Assembly (NCBI GenBank): GCA_030549775.1 | Contig: CM060174.1 | Coordinates: forward strand, 4,009,391-4,073,390 | Direction: 5' to 3' | DNA: 64,000 nucleotides | Source: Tamarix chinensis | Taxonomy: Eukaryota > Streptophyta > Magnoliopsida > Caryophyllales > Tamaricaceae | Part shown: positions 1 to 9,553 of the stretch, in pieces | How positions within the stretch are numbered: position 1 is the first letter of the stretch | How the letters are laid out: each line of letters opens with the position of its first letter | Notes under the pieces: model-generated | The model's input: only the letters and a program-made list of their open reading frames with translations | Database searches by the model: none | Told to the model about the DNA's origin: nothing | Made by a program: the position numbers and the translations under genes

Positions 1-100
1 CACGACAAATTATAGCCATTTCTAATTTTTTTTCCTTCAACTGCCTTCGTTCATCCCTATCACTTTACCTATCTTCTGCCATTTTCTCTAATATCTCATT

Positions 101-650
101 TCATTGTCTAGCAATTTTTAAGAGCCGGTTGATATTTGAACCTTTATCCTGTCTACTTTCTTTTTCCTTTTTCCTCAATTTTTGCTTTGCTACTTTTTCT
201 CCCATAGGTCTCTCCAATAGAAGTTCCATCTCTGAAGTATTAGGGGTAGACGAATTATTGTATACACCTGAAGTTGAAACCTTTGTACGCTCTGCTGTAG
301 AAGCTTGTCCACTACCCTGATGCATTACCATCCATTTTGGATGGTTCTTTACAAGTTTCCATACATGTTCACTACTAAACAAGCTATTATACCTTGCTCT
401 ATATTATTTATGCGCATCTTTAACTACATCTATTTCGTCGACGCCACTTTGATTACATTGACAAATACGACTATAAAAACCAATAAATCAATTAATTTAT
501 TTTTATTAATGTAAGAAAATTGATTCATTACCATCTTCGTAGTTGTCTCTGATCCTCTACCATGATATTCTTCAAAGTATGCCATATTTTTTCCCCAAAA
601 ATCCTTTCATTTTTGCCTGTTCCCCTGAACTGAATCATTTGAAAAATGTA
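101..650 (-). pseudogene. PIF/Harbinger-associated NAM-like accessory protein, decayed fragment
   Basis: The minus strand has an open stretch (382 to 101) with EHVWKLVKNHPKW, then a serine/threonine-rich linker, then RPMGEKVAKQKLRKKEKE. This order matches the plant 'no apical meristem-associated C-terminal' family, often annotated beside Harbinger transposases: a Myb/trihelix-like part, an EHVW..LK..PKW block and an RP(I/M)G..(A/K)K lysine-rich tail. Upstream on the same strand (about 650-530) a second frame reads KDFWGKNMAYFEEYH, like the FW..I..YF..H block of the same family. The two parts lie in different frames with stops between them. I see no intact start and no transposase DDE part, so I call it a pseudogene. 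The family call rests on remembered motifs and not on a search. Confidence 0.55.
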
Positions 651-1105
651 TCCATCCACTAAAGATAAATTCTTCTTATTTATCCATCAATTTATTATAA
701 GTTCGACTTTCAAGCTTGTTGGGAGATTCAACCCGAACATCATTTTCAAACTGATTTTACGTGAAAAATTATGGAAATTCGGAATCCTCAAGAGATGTGA
801 CTAACGGAGAATTGAAATCGTATTGTCGAGAGTTTTGAATATTTGAAAAATTGTGATCAAACAAAACATTGTTATTTAGAGGTTGAAAGAATTGGAAAAT
901 GGCATCATTTTGATAATATTACATACTTGAAAAATTGAAATTTTGTAGATATTAGAAATTTTGGATATTTGGAGAATTTATATTCAAAGAATTTTGGATA
1001 TTTTGTTTTGGAAATTCTCTTGAATTTAAATTATTTGGATTATCCAAAAGATTCAAAAAATTAAATTTAGTAGGATCCATTTTTATTAATGGAAATATTA
1101 CAGGT
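651..1105. other. AT-rich stretch, no gene seen
   Basis: A/T-rich DNA with loose repeats of 'gaaattttggatatttgg' type words between 880 and 1030. I find no convincing reading frame on either strand. Confidence 0.5.
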
Positions 1106-1390
1106 AGATGAATAAAAAAAATATAAATAGAGAAATTAGGAAAACAAATATAAGTATAGAAATTAATAAAATAAATATAAGTGGAGAAATTAATAAAATA
1201 AATATATAACTAGAAAAATATTGAAGATAAATGAATAAAATAAATATATGCTGAGAAATTAATAAAATAAATATAAGTAGAGAAATTAATAATTAATAAA
1301 ACAAACATAAGTATAAAAATTTATAAAATAAATATAGCTAGAGAAATAAATAAGATCAATTATATAGAGAAATTAACATTAGAAAGAAAT
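1106..1390. repeat. AT-rich degenerate tandem repeat (about 30-35 bp unit)
   Basis: The words AAATAAATATAAGT and AGAGAAATTAATAA alternate about eight times, with units of roughly 30-35 bp and drifting sequence. Unit boundaries are blurred by indels. It is a non-coding minisatellite. Confidence 0.65.
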
Positions 1391-1685
1391 AGAATACATG
1401 ATATGAAAATATGGTAAAAAATGATATATTTATATGCATTTTTTTACGATTATTGTTAATGGTCATATTTTTTTATATATATTAAAAAATTTTTATGTTT
1501 GAATGGTAAAATTTAGGTTAAAAATATACTAACAAATATAAAAAATTAGTTCCAATAGTTTATGCAGAACAACAAAAATTGCCGCAGTTAGACGCGTGGC
1601 CCACACGCTAAGGCATTAGTGCCGCGCATGGGTTCCACGCACCTGAATGCTGTAGATTTTACTACCCTGTATGGACGGTTGGAGT

Positions 1686-1945
1686 TTGGGCGTAGCTCAG
1701 TTGGCTGAGACACGATAGTTGGTGCAAGAGGTCCAGGGTTCGATTCTTCGTGGGTTTAGCTGCAGTGTGGGAGTTTCAACCCTCCGTTTGTGGAGGTGGC
1801 TCCTTGTGGACACCACAGACAGGACCACTGTATGCTTGGTCGCTGAATCACCATGATTTATCTCCTCCGGTGCTGTCGGGTCAGCTGGCGGAGGCTCTGG
1901 GGGCGAGGGAAATCGCCTTTGGTGCAAGAGGAGTTTCTTTTTCAG
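1686..1945 (+). mobile_element. tRNA-derived SINE-like unit with pol III A and B boxes
   Basis: TAGCTCAGTTGG (1693-1704) is a perfect match to the tRNA A-box consensus. GGTTCGATTC (1737-1746) fits the B box, about 32 nt downstream, which is normal spacing for an internal pol III promoter. The sequence between and after them cannot fold into a good tRNA cloverleaf: the T-stem pairs badly and there is no acceptor partner. A tRNA-related SINE head is therefore more likely than a tRNA gene. The 13-nt string TTGGTGCAAGAGG occurs at about 1719 and again at about 1919, which may mark an internal duplication. The ends are not defined because I found no target-site duplication. Confidence 0.45.
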
Positions 1946-2441
1946 ATAATGGGATACAAGAAATTTTTAAGGTAGCTTTAAATTTGAGGATAATATGTTT
2001 TTTTTTCAACATCTACAATTTTAAATTTAAGATTTCTAAATTTGAGATTAAGATCTTAATTTTTTTTACCCATTGTTCTAACTTTAAACGTCGGTGCCCT
2101 CCACTCACTCACGCCTGAAAGCTAAATTATCAAGAAATATGCTACATAAAATTAAGAACTTGAAATTAAAATATATGCCATAATGGCTAAAGAATATGTT
2201 AAATTAGTACTCTTGGAAAAAAAACACGCACAATAATACGGTTTTCAAATCCGAACAAAAGTACCGGCTCCTCCACTCCACAACCACACGTATCAGAACC
2301 ATTTAGTACCAGCACCACACCATTTTGTATATTGATGGGCAGAGACAGAAACAGAAACAGAAGCAGAAAAAAAGAGAAGAAAAAGGCTCTTATTATCGGA
2401 TCCTTAGTCTGACTCGATCGAAAGAACCGGAGGAAGAGAGG
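1946..2441 (+). promoter_or_regulatory. Upstream region and 5' leader of the CAR-type gene
   Basis: This is AT-rich intergenic DNA followed, from about 2330, by a purine-rich leader (GAAACAGAAACAGAAGC type) just before the ATG at 2442. A strong TATA box is not obvious. An ATG at 2325 is in frame with the gene, but its extra 39 residues are a lysine/glutamine-rich low-complexity run unlike the family N-terminus, so I prefer 2442 as the start. Confidence 0.4.
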
Positions 2442-4307
2442 ATGGAAGGGCTGTTGGGACTTCTGAGAATCAGGGTGAAGAAAGGGATTAACCTTGCCGT
2501 TCGCGATACCGTCAGCAGCGATCCTTATGTCACCGTCGCGATGGGCGAGCAGGCATGTCTCGTTTCTCAATTTAATTTCTCACTCGTACACCTAAGATCT
2601 ATTTGGATTCATCAAACTACATCGATTCACCGGTGCATGATTTCCCATCCCGCATCATCTCATGATTTATGTTTTTTTGCCCTTTCCCATTTAAGACAAC
2701 ACTTGCAACTTGATTCTGGATGGCAATTTTCTTGTCTTTTTGGGCGCTTAAAGTCTCGAACTTTAGCATCTGGTACGGAAATGACAGGAGAAAGAAACAG
2801 ATAACTTTTATGGGGTTACTCTGAATCTGGAAACCTTGCAGAGAAAGACAGAGAGCGAGGCTTACTTGTTATTTTGATAATACCGTTACGATCTTTGACC
2901 GTCTTTTGATCCAAAAATGTGGTAGTAGGCTAGTAGCTTATCTGTTAAATGTTCCATTTCTCCGTGGTATAAAGGTTAAAAAATGGAAGTTTAGTAATTA
3001 TACGCCGCTCGCCAATCCATATTTGTTATTGCACTTTATGCGAGACTACACATTTGCTTGGTTTTAATTTAGTTGTTTGATGTTAATTGGGTGCAGAGGC
3101 TTAAGACACGAGTGGTTAAAAATAACTGCAATCCTGAATGGAACGATGAATTGACTCTCTCAGTCTACGATCCCAGCCTTCCAATCAAGCTCGTGAGTAG
3201 AACACAGAACACAGCTCCTTTTATTTTTTCTTTCCCTCCCTCCCCCCTCTTCTCTTGTGCGATGTGCATTGACAAGAGGTTCGCCCCCATGAATGATGGT
3301 ATGAATCTGTTGGGGTCCCTCTTTAATTAAAGGGGTTTCCCAAATAATAGTGGGGATGATGATGCATGAGTTACAATGCATGAGTTACAAATATGGTTAA
3401 TACTTTGTAACTCTTGGGAATTTGAGAAGACAAATGCATTTGATCATGTGTAAGTTTCATTAGCTTAATTTAATAGAAGAGCATTCAAGAGTCATCTTAT
3501 GACTTTTGGGCTACCCCCTTCTACTCCTATAAATAGGGGTCTTTGGGAAGGCTTAGAGCATCAAGCAAAGCAAGCAATCCTCTACATAAAGAGAGAAAGA
3601 GAGAGCCACTACATAAAGTGAGGTGCTTGAGAAAAGTTCTCATATTTTCTCAAGCGAAGTTTGAGTGTTCCACCACTTAGTTGGTGAGAGAGTTCATCCT
3701 TTGTAATCCATCTTCTTTTTTAGACAGAGAAGTTGAGTGAGCCTCTAGTTCATACTAGAGAAGAATTACTTGTAATCCTATTATCATCATAGTGGAAGGT
3801 TCGTGGTTTTTCCCTTCAACTTTAAGGGTTTTCCACGTAAAATTTGGTGTCTTTATTTTTCTACTATCTTTGTTTTGCCCATTTTAATCACACACAAGGA
3901 AGGAAAAGGTCTTCCGCTATCAACCGGTCCTTTTTACGCAACAGAATCACCCCTATTAATCTTCTGGAGATTCTCCTCAACCAGAACTAACCTTCCACCC
4001 TTTTTTCGTTCTTCTTAATCAGACTGCTTATGACAGAGACACGCTCACGGGAGATGACAAGATGGGTCGTGCAGAAATAGATATCAAACCATATATGGAT
4101 TGCCTGCAGATGGGCTTGGAGAATCTTCCGATCGGAACTTCTGTGAAAAAGATTCAGCCGGACGAAAACAACTGCCTCGCCGACGAGAGCAAAGTTACAT
4201 GGATCGGTAACGGCAAGATGGTCCAGGACATGGTTCTCAAGCTACAAGACGTGGAAAGCGGTGCGGTGGAGATTCAAATTGAGTGGATTGACGTTACACG
4301 CCGTTGA
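2442..4307 (+). CDS. CAR: C2-domain ABA-related (CAR) family protein, three exons
   Basis: Exons are 2442-2552, 3097-3192 and 4023-4307, giving 163 residues. The protein is one C2 domain of the small plant CAR/GAP1-like type. In that family the domain binds phospholipid in a Ca2+-dependent way and helps bring PYR/PYL abscisic-acid receptors to the plasma membrane. Visible landmarks are GLLRIRVKKGINLAVRD at the start, Asp22 and Asp27 in calcium loop 1, NPEWNDELTLSV in the middle, and YDRDTLTGDDKMG with Asp73, Asp75 and Asp80/81 in the second calcium loop. The CAR-specific tail has WIGNGKMVQDM and ends EIQIEWIDVTRR. Length fits the family (about 165-185). Exon 2 to 3 uses GTGAGT and TTAATCAG. 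Intron 1 (544 nt) appears to start with GC (CAG/GCATGT) and ends GTGCAG. Intron 2 holds a solo LTR. All exons keep frame, so the gene looks intact. Family assignment is firm; the exact member is unknown. Confidence 0.93.
3308..3943 (+). mobile_element. Solo LTR, probably Copia type, inside CAR intron 2
   Basis: The 636-bp segment starts TGTTGGGG and ends GCAACA, with 5-bp inverted termini TGTTG/CAACA. It is flanked by an exact 5-bp direct repeat GAATC (3303-3307 and 3944-3948). Near its 3' end it has GGGTTTTCCACGTAAA followed by TTGGTGTCT, a block I know from many plant Copia LTRs. A TATA-like TATAAATA lies at 3528-3535. There is no internal coding region, so it is a solo LTR left by recombination between two LTRs. 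Without the insert the intron would be about 190 nt. Confidence 0.88.
3528..3535 (+). promoter_or_regulatory. TATA-like box of the intronic LTR
   Basis: TATAAATA sits in the middle of the solo LTR, preceded by CTACTCC and followed by a purine-rich stretch of GAGAGAAAGAGAGAG type. It points in the sense direction of the CAR gene. LTR promoters commonly have this layout; activity here is not shown. Confidence 0.45.
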
Positions 4308-4540
4308 AGTATCTTATCGCAAGATATATGCGGATATTAGATCGGTTCTTCGTTTGACGGATTTGTAATACGTCCAGTCTGAACGAGTTTAGTTCCCTCG
4401 TTTTCGAAGTCCGATTGTATATACACGCCGCCTGATTCCGTTGCCCCACGCCTTGAAATTGTTTTGTATTTGAATTCACCGTGCCCAAAGGTGATGCAAA
4501 CTTGACTTTACTAATAAACAATAAGCATCCAATCTTGGGC
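4308..4540 (+). terminator. 3' UTR and likely poly(A) signal of the CAR gene
   Basis: After the stop at 4305-4307, AATAAA occurs at 4513-4518, preceded by T-rich DNA (TTTGTAAT at about 4360, TTGTTTTGTATTTG at about 4460). These fit a plant far-upstream and near-upstream element arrangement. The cleavage site is not determined. Confidence 0.5.
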
Positions 4541-4637
4541 GGGCTGAGCTCCCCCCGTTCAACTTCCCCTTCTTTCAAGTGCGTTAGGAAGAGACGAATC
4601 AGAGGCTTGCTCCGCTCTGTCTGACATTATCGAATGA

Positions 4638-4757
4638 ATGGAAAAACAGCCTGAAGACCTTAGCTTCGGCGATTGGTTGATGTTATGGACCAATCGGAGG
4701 AGGAGAAGAGAGAGCCCATTGAAGATGTTAAGGTATATCCCTAGGCGAAGATCCTAG
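4638..4757 (+). other. Short open frame of unknown nature (39 codons)
   Basis: The frame starts MEKQPEDLSFGDWLM and becomes arginine-rich before a stop at 4755. The FGDWL piece loosely resembles the (F/Y)GxW block of plant LINE ORF1/DUF4283 zinc-knuckle proteins, but there is too little sequence to be sure. It could also be chance. Confidence 0.15.
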
Positions 4758-5279
4758 GATGTTTGATTCACTTTCGGGTGCTGTAGCTGTTTGAGACACA
4801 CACACACAAACACACAAACACAGATATATATCCTCGTGTGTTTCAAACGTTGGGAATGGATCAGGTGGCTTCTTCTTGTGGGACATGACACCCAAACTCG
4901 GTGTGCGTTCACATTTCGATCACTGCTCCTTAACCGAGGCGGGCTGCTCCCAAACCACATTCCTAACCCTGAAAATGAAACTTTCGTACCCCTTACACTG
5001 ATTTGGACAGAAATAGTGTGGCTAACGACAATGGTATTATGAAGCTCATTGCTTTAATTTTGGCTATTGTAGTGAGAGAGAACCGTGGAAAAACGATTGT
5101 CTTGGTCGTGCTGCCGTTGAACTCCTCTTATGATAGCGACTTCTGGTCTCGGTGCTCTCTCTCGAGAAAAATCTAGTTCTTCAACGGAGTTGTTATGGGG
5201 CAAAAAGTCAGATATGACTAGAGGAGGTCACTCACAAACGACCATAAAAGGGGACATGTCGATTCAAGAGTGATGATTG
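4758..5279. other. No gene seen; short CA-rich microsatellite
   Basis: A CA-rich run with interruptions lies at about 4796-4820. The rest is unique-looking DNA with short random frames and no family I recognise. Confidence 0.4.
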
Positions 5280-5287
5280 ATATTATA

Positions 5288-5491
5288 TCAATAATCAGCC
5301 CATGGGAAGCACTGAACCCATCTGGAGGGTTTATCACCAACCACAGCTCTTTGATATGTTTCTAAACATCTGTTGACAACTTCGGTCTGTCCATTGGACT
5401 GAAGATGAGATGAGCTTCTAGTGTTGATGGAAGTACCCCGTAGTCTGAATGGTTCACGCCAGAAATGACAAGTAAATATTCTATATCCCAA
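5288..5491 (-). pseudogene. Ty3/gypsy integrase fragment
   Basis: The frame contains FWREPFRLRGT, then SNGQTEVVNRCLETYQR and VGDKPSRWVQCFPWADY. These match the gypsy integrase core, where (P)QSDGQTEVVNR includes the catalytic Glu and is followed by a conserved tryptophan-rich WxxxLPWAE(F/Y) segment. The expected HPQSDGQ reads HLQSNGQ here. Upstream parts of the integrase (HHCC finger, first two Asp) are present only as broken frames between 5500 and 6200. Confidence 0.8.
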
Positions 5492-6239
5492 TTAGATATG
5501 ATGGAGCATGGGAAGCCATATTCTTGTATAAATTTAGCAGCCAGCTAGGATGCATCAAAACTAGTGGAAAGGTCACAAAGATGGGCATATTTAGATAGTC
5601 TATCCATAATCATTCATAGAGTAGTAAATGAGCAAAATCAGACTTGTTAAAAACTTAATTCATTCGTTTAGTTATATAAGTTGTTTTAAAAAAATTGAAT
5701 TTAACTTATCTATATTTAAAGCTTTTGAGCTCGGCTAGGATGGGCTTAAGTCTTTAAAAAGTTGGTTCCTCTCCTTCATTTCCAAGCTGTTGGTATCTGA
5801 CTCTGTTTGACTGGCTATAATCACCCATATTATCATTATATCGCCGGAAAAGGGAAGGCCGGTGATGAAGTCCATTGAGAGTTGACATACCTTCCCTTAT
5901 TTTAGACAGAATCAACAGTGGTTGGAGGCGCTCCTTGATCCCAGTAGTATCTGACTTAGATTGGAGGCAAATTAATTAAGCATTTGCTAACATACTCGTG
6001 AACATCATTTTGGAGATCCGACCATAAAATTTTTCAAAATTGTTAGCAAGAGTACCATGTATTCTAGAGTGGCCCCCCCAACTCGTGACCTCTATTAGTG
6101 GTAGATACTCAAAAGTTTTTCCCACAAATTAGAGTTACGAGGAACATAAATCCGAGTGCCAAATAAAATTAAATCATTAGCAAAAGTGAACGAAATTTTC
6201 TTTTTTGTACCTAGCAAATGTTATCATAGGCTTTCGTGC

Positions 6240-6940
6240 TTTACTTAGTACTTGCTTTGATAGCTGCCAATTCTTCAAATTCCGGTTTTGATATGGCTAA
6301 CAATTGGGTCATCGCTTCTTCCGTCCATCTAGAGAGTGCATCAATGACTCTATTTTCAACCCCAGGTTTGAAGGTGACGGTGAAGTTGAAGCATAGGAGC
6401 TTCGTGAGCCATTTCTACTGCTCTAGGGTTTGGATTGTTTGAGTTGCTAGTTGCCAGAGACTTTGGTGATCCATGATGATGGAAAATGGATGACCAAGTA
6501 AATAATGCCGGCATCGGTTTACTGTATATGACCAAGTAAATAATGCCGCCATCGTTTTACTGCATAGGTCACAATAAACATCTCTCCACTGTATGTGGAG
6601 GCCCGCTGTAGTGAAAGAGGGAGTCAGTTACTATAGAAAGCGACGGCGTGTTGGGTCTGATGCAGCACAACCCCAATAGTAGTTTCGAATGCATCGATCT
6701 AGACCACATATGTTTTTGTTAAGTCCAGCAAGGCAAGAATGGGCGTTTGGGTCATTACCCGCTGAAGTAGCTAAAATGACACTTCAGCTTCAAAGCCCCA
6801 ACTAAAAGCCTCTTTCTGCAAACAATTTGCTAGTGGCGCTGCAATATCGGTATAATGCTGTATAAATTATTGATAGTAGCCCATAGGCCTAAAAAGCCTC
6901 GAACTTCTGTGACCAAAGTGGGCCTAGGGAAATTAACCAT
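6240..6940 (-). pseudogene. Ty3/gypsy RNase H and connection region, degraded
   Basis: Between the RT and integrase fragments the minus strand has broken frames. Examples are a GFLGLWATINNLY piece (about 6890-6840), like the GFLGLTGYYRRFI block just after RT, and an EAMTQLLAISKPEFEELAAIK-like piece near 6330-6250. Stops and frame changes occur throughout, and the call depends mainly on position. Confidence 0.5.
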
Positions 6941-6944
6941 TTCA

Positions 6945-7235
6945 CTATGTTTTTTTCGACCCATTTGAACCCCTTGAGATGAAATAAAATGCCCAAGGTA
7001 CTCCAATTGAGTAAAGATCGAATGAACATTTGGACCTCTCTGCAAATATGTGGTGCTTACGTAAAAGTTCCAATGTGAGCTCAAGGTGCTGTAAGTGGGT
7101 GGGTGGGTCAGGGCTAAACATTAAGATATCATCAAACAAGACTAGGATAAACTTCCTGATGTAAGGTTTAAAAATAAAATTTATCGTAGCTTTGAAGGTA
7201 GAGGGAGCATTAGTAGAACCAAAATGCATTACCAA
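6945..7235 (-). pseudogene. Ty3/gypsy reverse transcriptase palm fragment
   Basis: The frame reads MHFGSTNAPSTFKATIN, then IRKFILVLFDDILMFSPD and HLQHLELTLELLRKHHIF. This is the FGLTNAP..F...M block followed by the catalytic (F/L)DDIL(V/I)(Y/F)S motif and the HL.HL..V...LR.H segment of gypsy RT. The catalytic DD pair is kept. FGL has become FGS, and the frame breaks soon after CSFDLYS. An overlapping frame (7084-6830) continues with LEYLGHFISSQGVQ, so a frameshift lies between them near 7010. Confidence 0.85.
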
Positions 7236-7870
7236 TAATTTATAATGACCTTTGTGGGTTTGGAAGGCAATTTTTGGGACATTGGAATGATGAACTCGTA
7301 CTTGAAACTACCCACTTCTTAAATTCAATTAAAAAAAGCGAGTGACTCCATGTACTTCATCAAAGAGTTCTTCAACCAAGGGAATAGGGAAACAATCCTT
7401 GATGGCACTGAAATTAAGGGCCTAATAATCTACACAAAACACCTAGGGCCACCCTTTTTCTTGACTTAAAGAATTGGTGAAGACAAGGGGCTTCTAGATG
7501 GTTGGATTATACTAGCTTATAGCATTTCCCAAACTTGCCTTTTGATCTCATTTTTTTGGAAAAGACTATCAGGCTTATCATTAATGGGTTAGGAACCTAT
7601 TTGGAGATTAATGCGATGTTCCATAGACCTATGGGGGTAATTTATTGGCACCTAAAAAATGCACTGATATCCGTCGAGTATGCCAGCCAAGTGGTCGTTT
7701 GTTGAATAAATAGACTGGTTGGATTTTTCTTGAGTTGTTCAAGGTAAAGGTACCATTAGTTGAAAATAAGCCGCTATTGCTTGTGTTCGGTGGACTCACA
7801 TTAGTTGTTTAATGGATATTAGGGTTGGGGCTTGTGAGGACTTTCAACCCATTAACTTAACTTGCCGACC

Positions 7871-8059
7871 TTAATAAGGAAATTCCTTAACCAATTGTTT
7901 GTGGTTAGTAGTCATAGGACCCAGTGTTTCAAGCCATTTGATACCTAAAATGGCGCTAGCCCCTGCAATCTCAAGGATGTGGAAGTCAATTACGAATTCA
8001 TAACCTTGTAGCTGCACGGATACTCCCTTGCAAACCTTGTCTCTGGAGTTTTTCTCCAT
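7871..8059 (-). pseudogene. Gypsy aspartic protease region fragment
   Basis: The frame has CKGVSVQLQGYEFVIDFHILEI, then AILGIKWLETLGPMTTNHKQL. This corresponds to the distal half of the gypsy retropepsin domain, which typically reads C.GV...IQG..F..D...L...G.D.VLGI.WL..LGP. The catalytic D(S/T)GA motif would lie upstream and is not in this frame. Confidence 0.75.
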
Positions 8060-8339
8060 TACTAACCGTTATGGAAAAACATTAGCAAGGATCAATGGTG
8101 AGCCTCAAATAATTTACCACCTATGGATGCACATAGTTATGAATGCTTTCGGTGTCAACTAAAATGGTAAACATTCAACCTTTCATGGTTATCAATTAAA
8201 GAGCCCTTGGATTCTCATACCCAATGAAGGTATGAAGGGAAACTTATGGCTCTCATGCATTGTGAGACTCAACCAAATTGAGGTTCTCAAGCTCAAAATA
8301 AACTTCAATAGACACATCCTTGTCAGTTGATTCATCTAG

Positions 8340-8420
8340 TAAAATTAACATAGATTTTTTATTTCTGCATTGATGTTTAGGATGATGCTTCTCTTCATAG
8401 TGAAAACAAAAGGTCTTGAC
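8340..8420 (-). pseudogene. Gag zinc-knuckle remnant
   Basis: The minus strand reads KTFCFHYEEKHHPKHQC. Gypsy gags usually have C-x2-C-x4-H-x4-C in the form (C)(F/Y)xCxExxxPGHxC. Here the second cysteine is Tyr and the Gly before His is Lys, so the knuckle is damaged. Its place just upstream of the protease fragment supports the call. Confidence 0.6.
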
Positions 8421-9215
8421 CCCTTTTAGCTCAATATTTGGTTAACGAATGACAACAAATTGGGTAAGGGTTTTTGGTGGTTGTTTTGTGAAAAGGTGGA
8501 ATAGGTGGGAGGGAGAGGAGTGGGGGTGTAGTGTTATGGGTTTGGTGTAACACCCCGATTTTTACTACTTCAAATTTTTATTTTCTAGTGGAAGAGTAAA
8601 ATATTGGGGGTTACCACCATAATTGACATAGGTCTAGTTTTTCTAACCATCCTTTCATCAATCACAAGGCTAAAATCATTATAGTAATATAAGGAAATTA
8701 GAAATGGAAGAAACTTTTCTAATATAATATGAGTTTGGAGGTTAATTCCGAATTATAATAACAAAATACAAAGTAAGGGATACCGTGAATCAAGAGTCCA
8801 AAAGGGTATCCAGATAAATACATTAATCGGATAACATAACTATTCACCCAAACATCTAGTACAGAAAATAGGTCACTCATCCCCATATATTGCATTGAAA
8901 GTAGCATAGTCATCTTGAGGATCTTCCAAGACTTGCACATAAGAATTAGGATCTCCTGCTCGTGGGAATGAGCAACACCTATTAAAACTGATGGTTAGTA
9001 CGCTACATATTGAATAAGGTATTAATACTATCGAATCAGGGATAATGATAACACATGCATTCACAAAGGATGATAAGTACACATTCAAATCAATGATACA
9101 TCGCATAAGATAAATACTGATCCAGGCCTCTTTATTAGATATAACTATTTTTATTCTTTTATATATGTTGAGATTAGGAATTCTACTATTCTTAAACCGG
9201 TAGAACCATCTGAAG

Positions 9216-9553
9216 TAAGGTTGTTGACAAACCAAGCTGGCTCGTTAACGACTCGACTCACTTATTAAACAAGCTTAAAAATTAGGCTCGAGCTCGGCTT
9301 GATTATTAAACAAGCCAAGCTTGAGCATAATAAATTTAGGCTCGAGCTCATATACAGTACAAAAGCTCGTGAACTAGGCTCGTTTACCATCAAAGCTTAG
9401 GAGTTGGCTCGTTAAAAATTCGACTCGACTCGTTAAAAGCTCGGCTCGTTTATAAACAAGCCAAGCTCAAGCTTTATTTTTAAGCTTGTTTAATAAATGA
9501 GCCAAGCCCAAGCCTACCCCAGCTCGGCTCGATTCGGCTCGTTAACAACCCTA
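9216..9553. mobile_element. hAT-type MITE (338 bp) rich in GAGCTCGGCTCG words
   Basis: The ends are inverted: TAAGGTTGTTGAC on the left and, reversed, TAGGGTTGTTAAC on the right. They are flanked by an 8-bp near-perfect direct repeat, ATCTGAAG (9208-9215) and GTCTGAAG (9554-9561). An 8-bp duplication and TAGGG-like termini fit the hAT superfamily. The body is a repetitive mix of GGCTCG, GAGCTC and AAACAAGCC(A)AGC words that can pair with itself. There is no coding capacity. It sits inside the minus-strand family A LTR. Confidence 0.75.

Noticed and set aside
1690..1760. tRNA gene
   Set aside because: A and B boxes are present but T-stem and acceptor stem do not pair and no anticodon arm is formed.
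2325..2441. 39-residue N-terminal extension of the CAR protein
   Set aside because: Low-complexity KQKQKQKKREEK-type run with no family support; the ATG at 2442 starts exactly at the conserved C2 N-terminus.
2199..2570. Minus-strand gene opposite CAR exon 1
   Set aside because: It is the complement of the purine-rich leader and exon 1, giving phenylalanine/leucine runs only.
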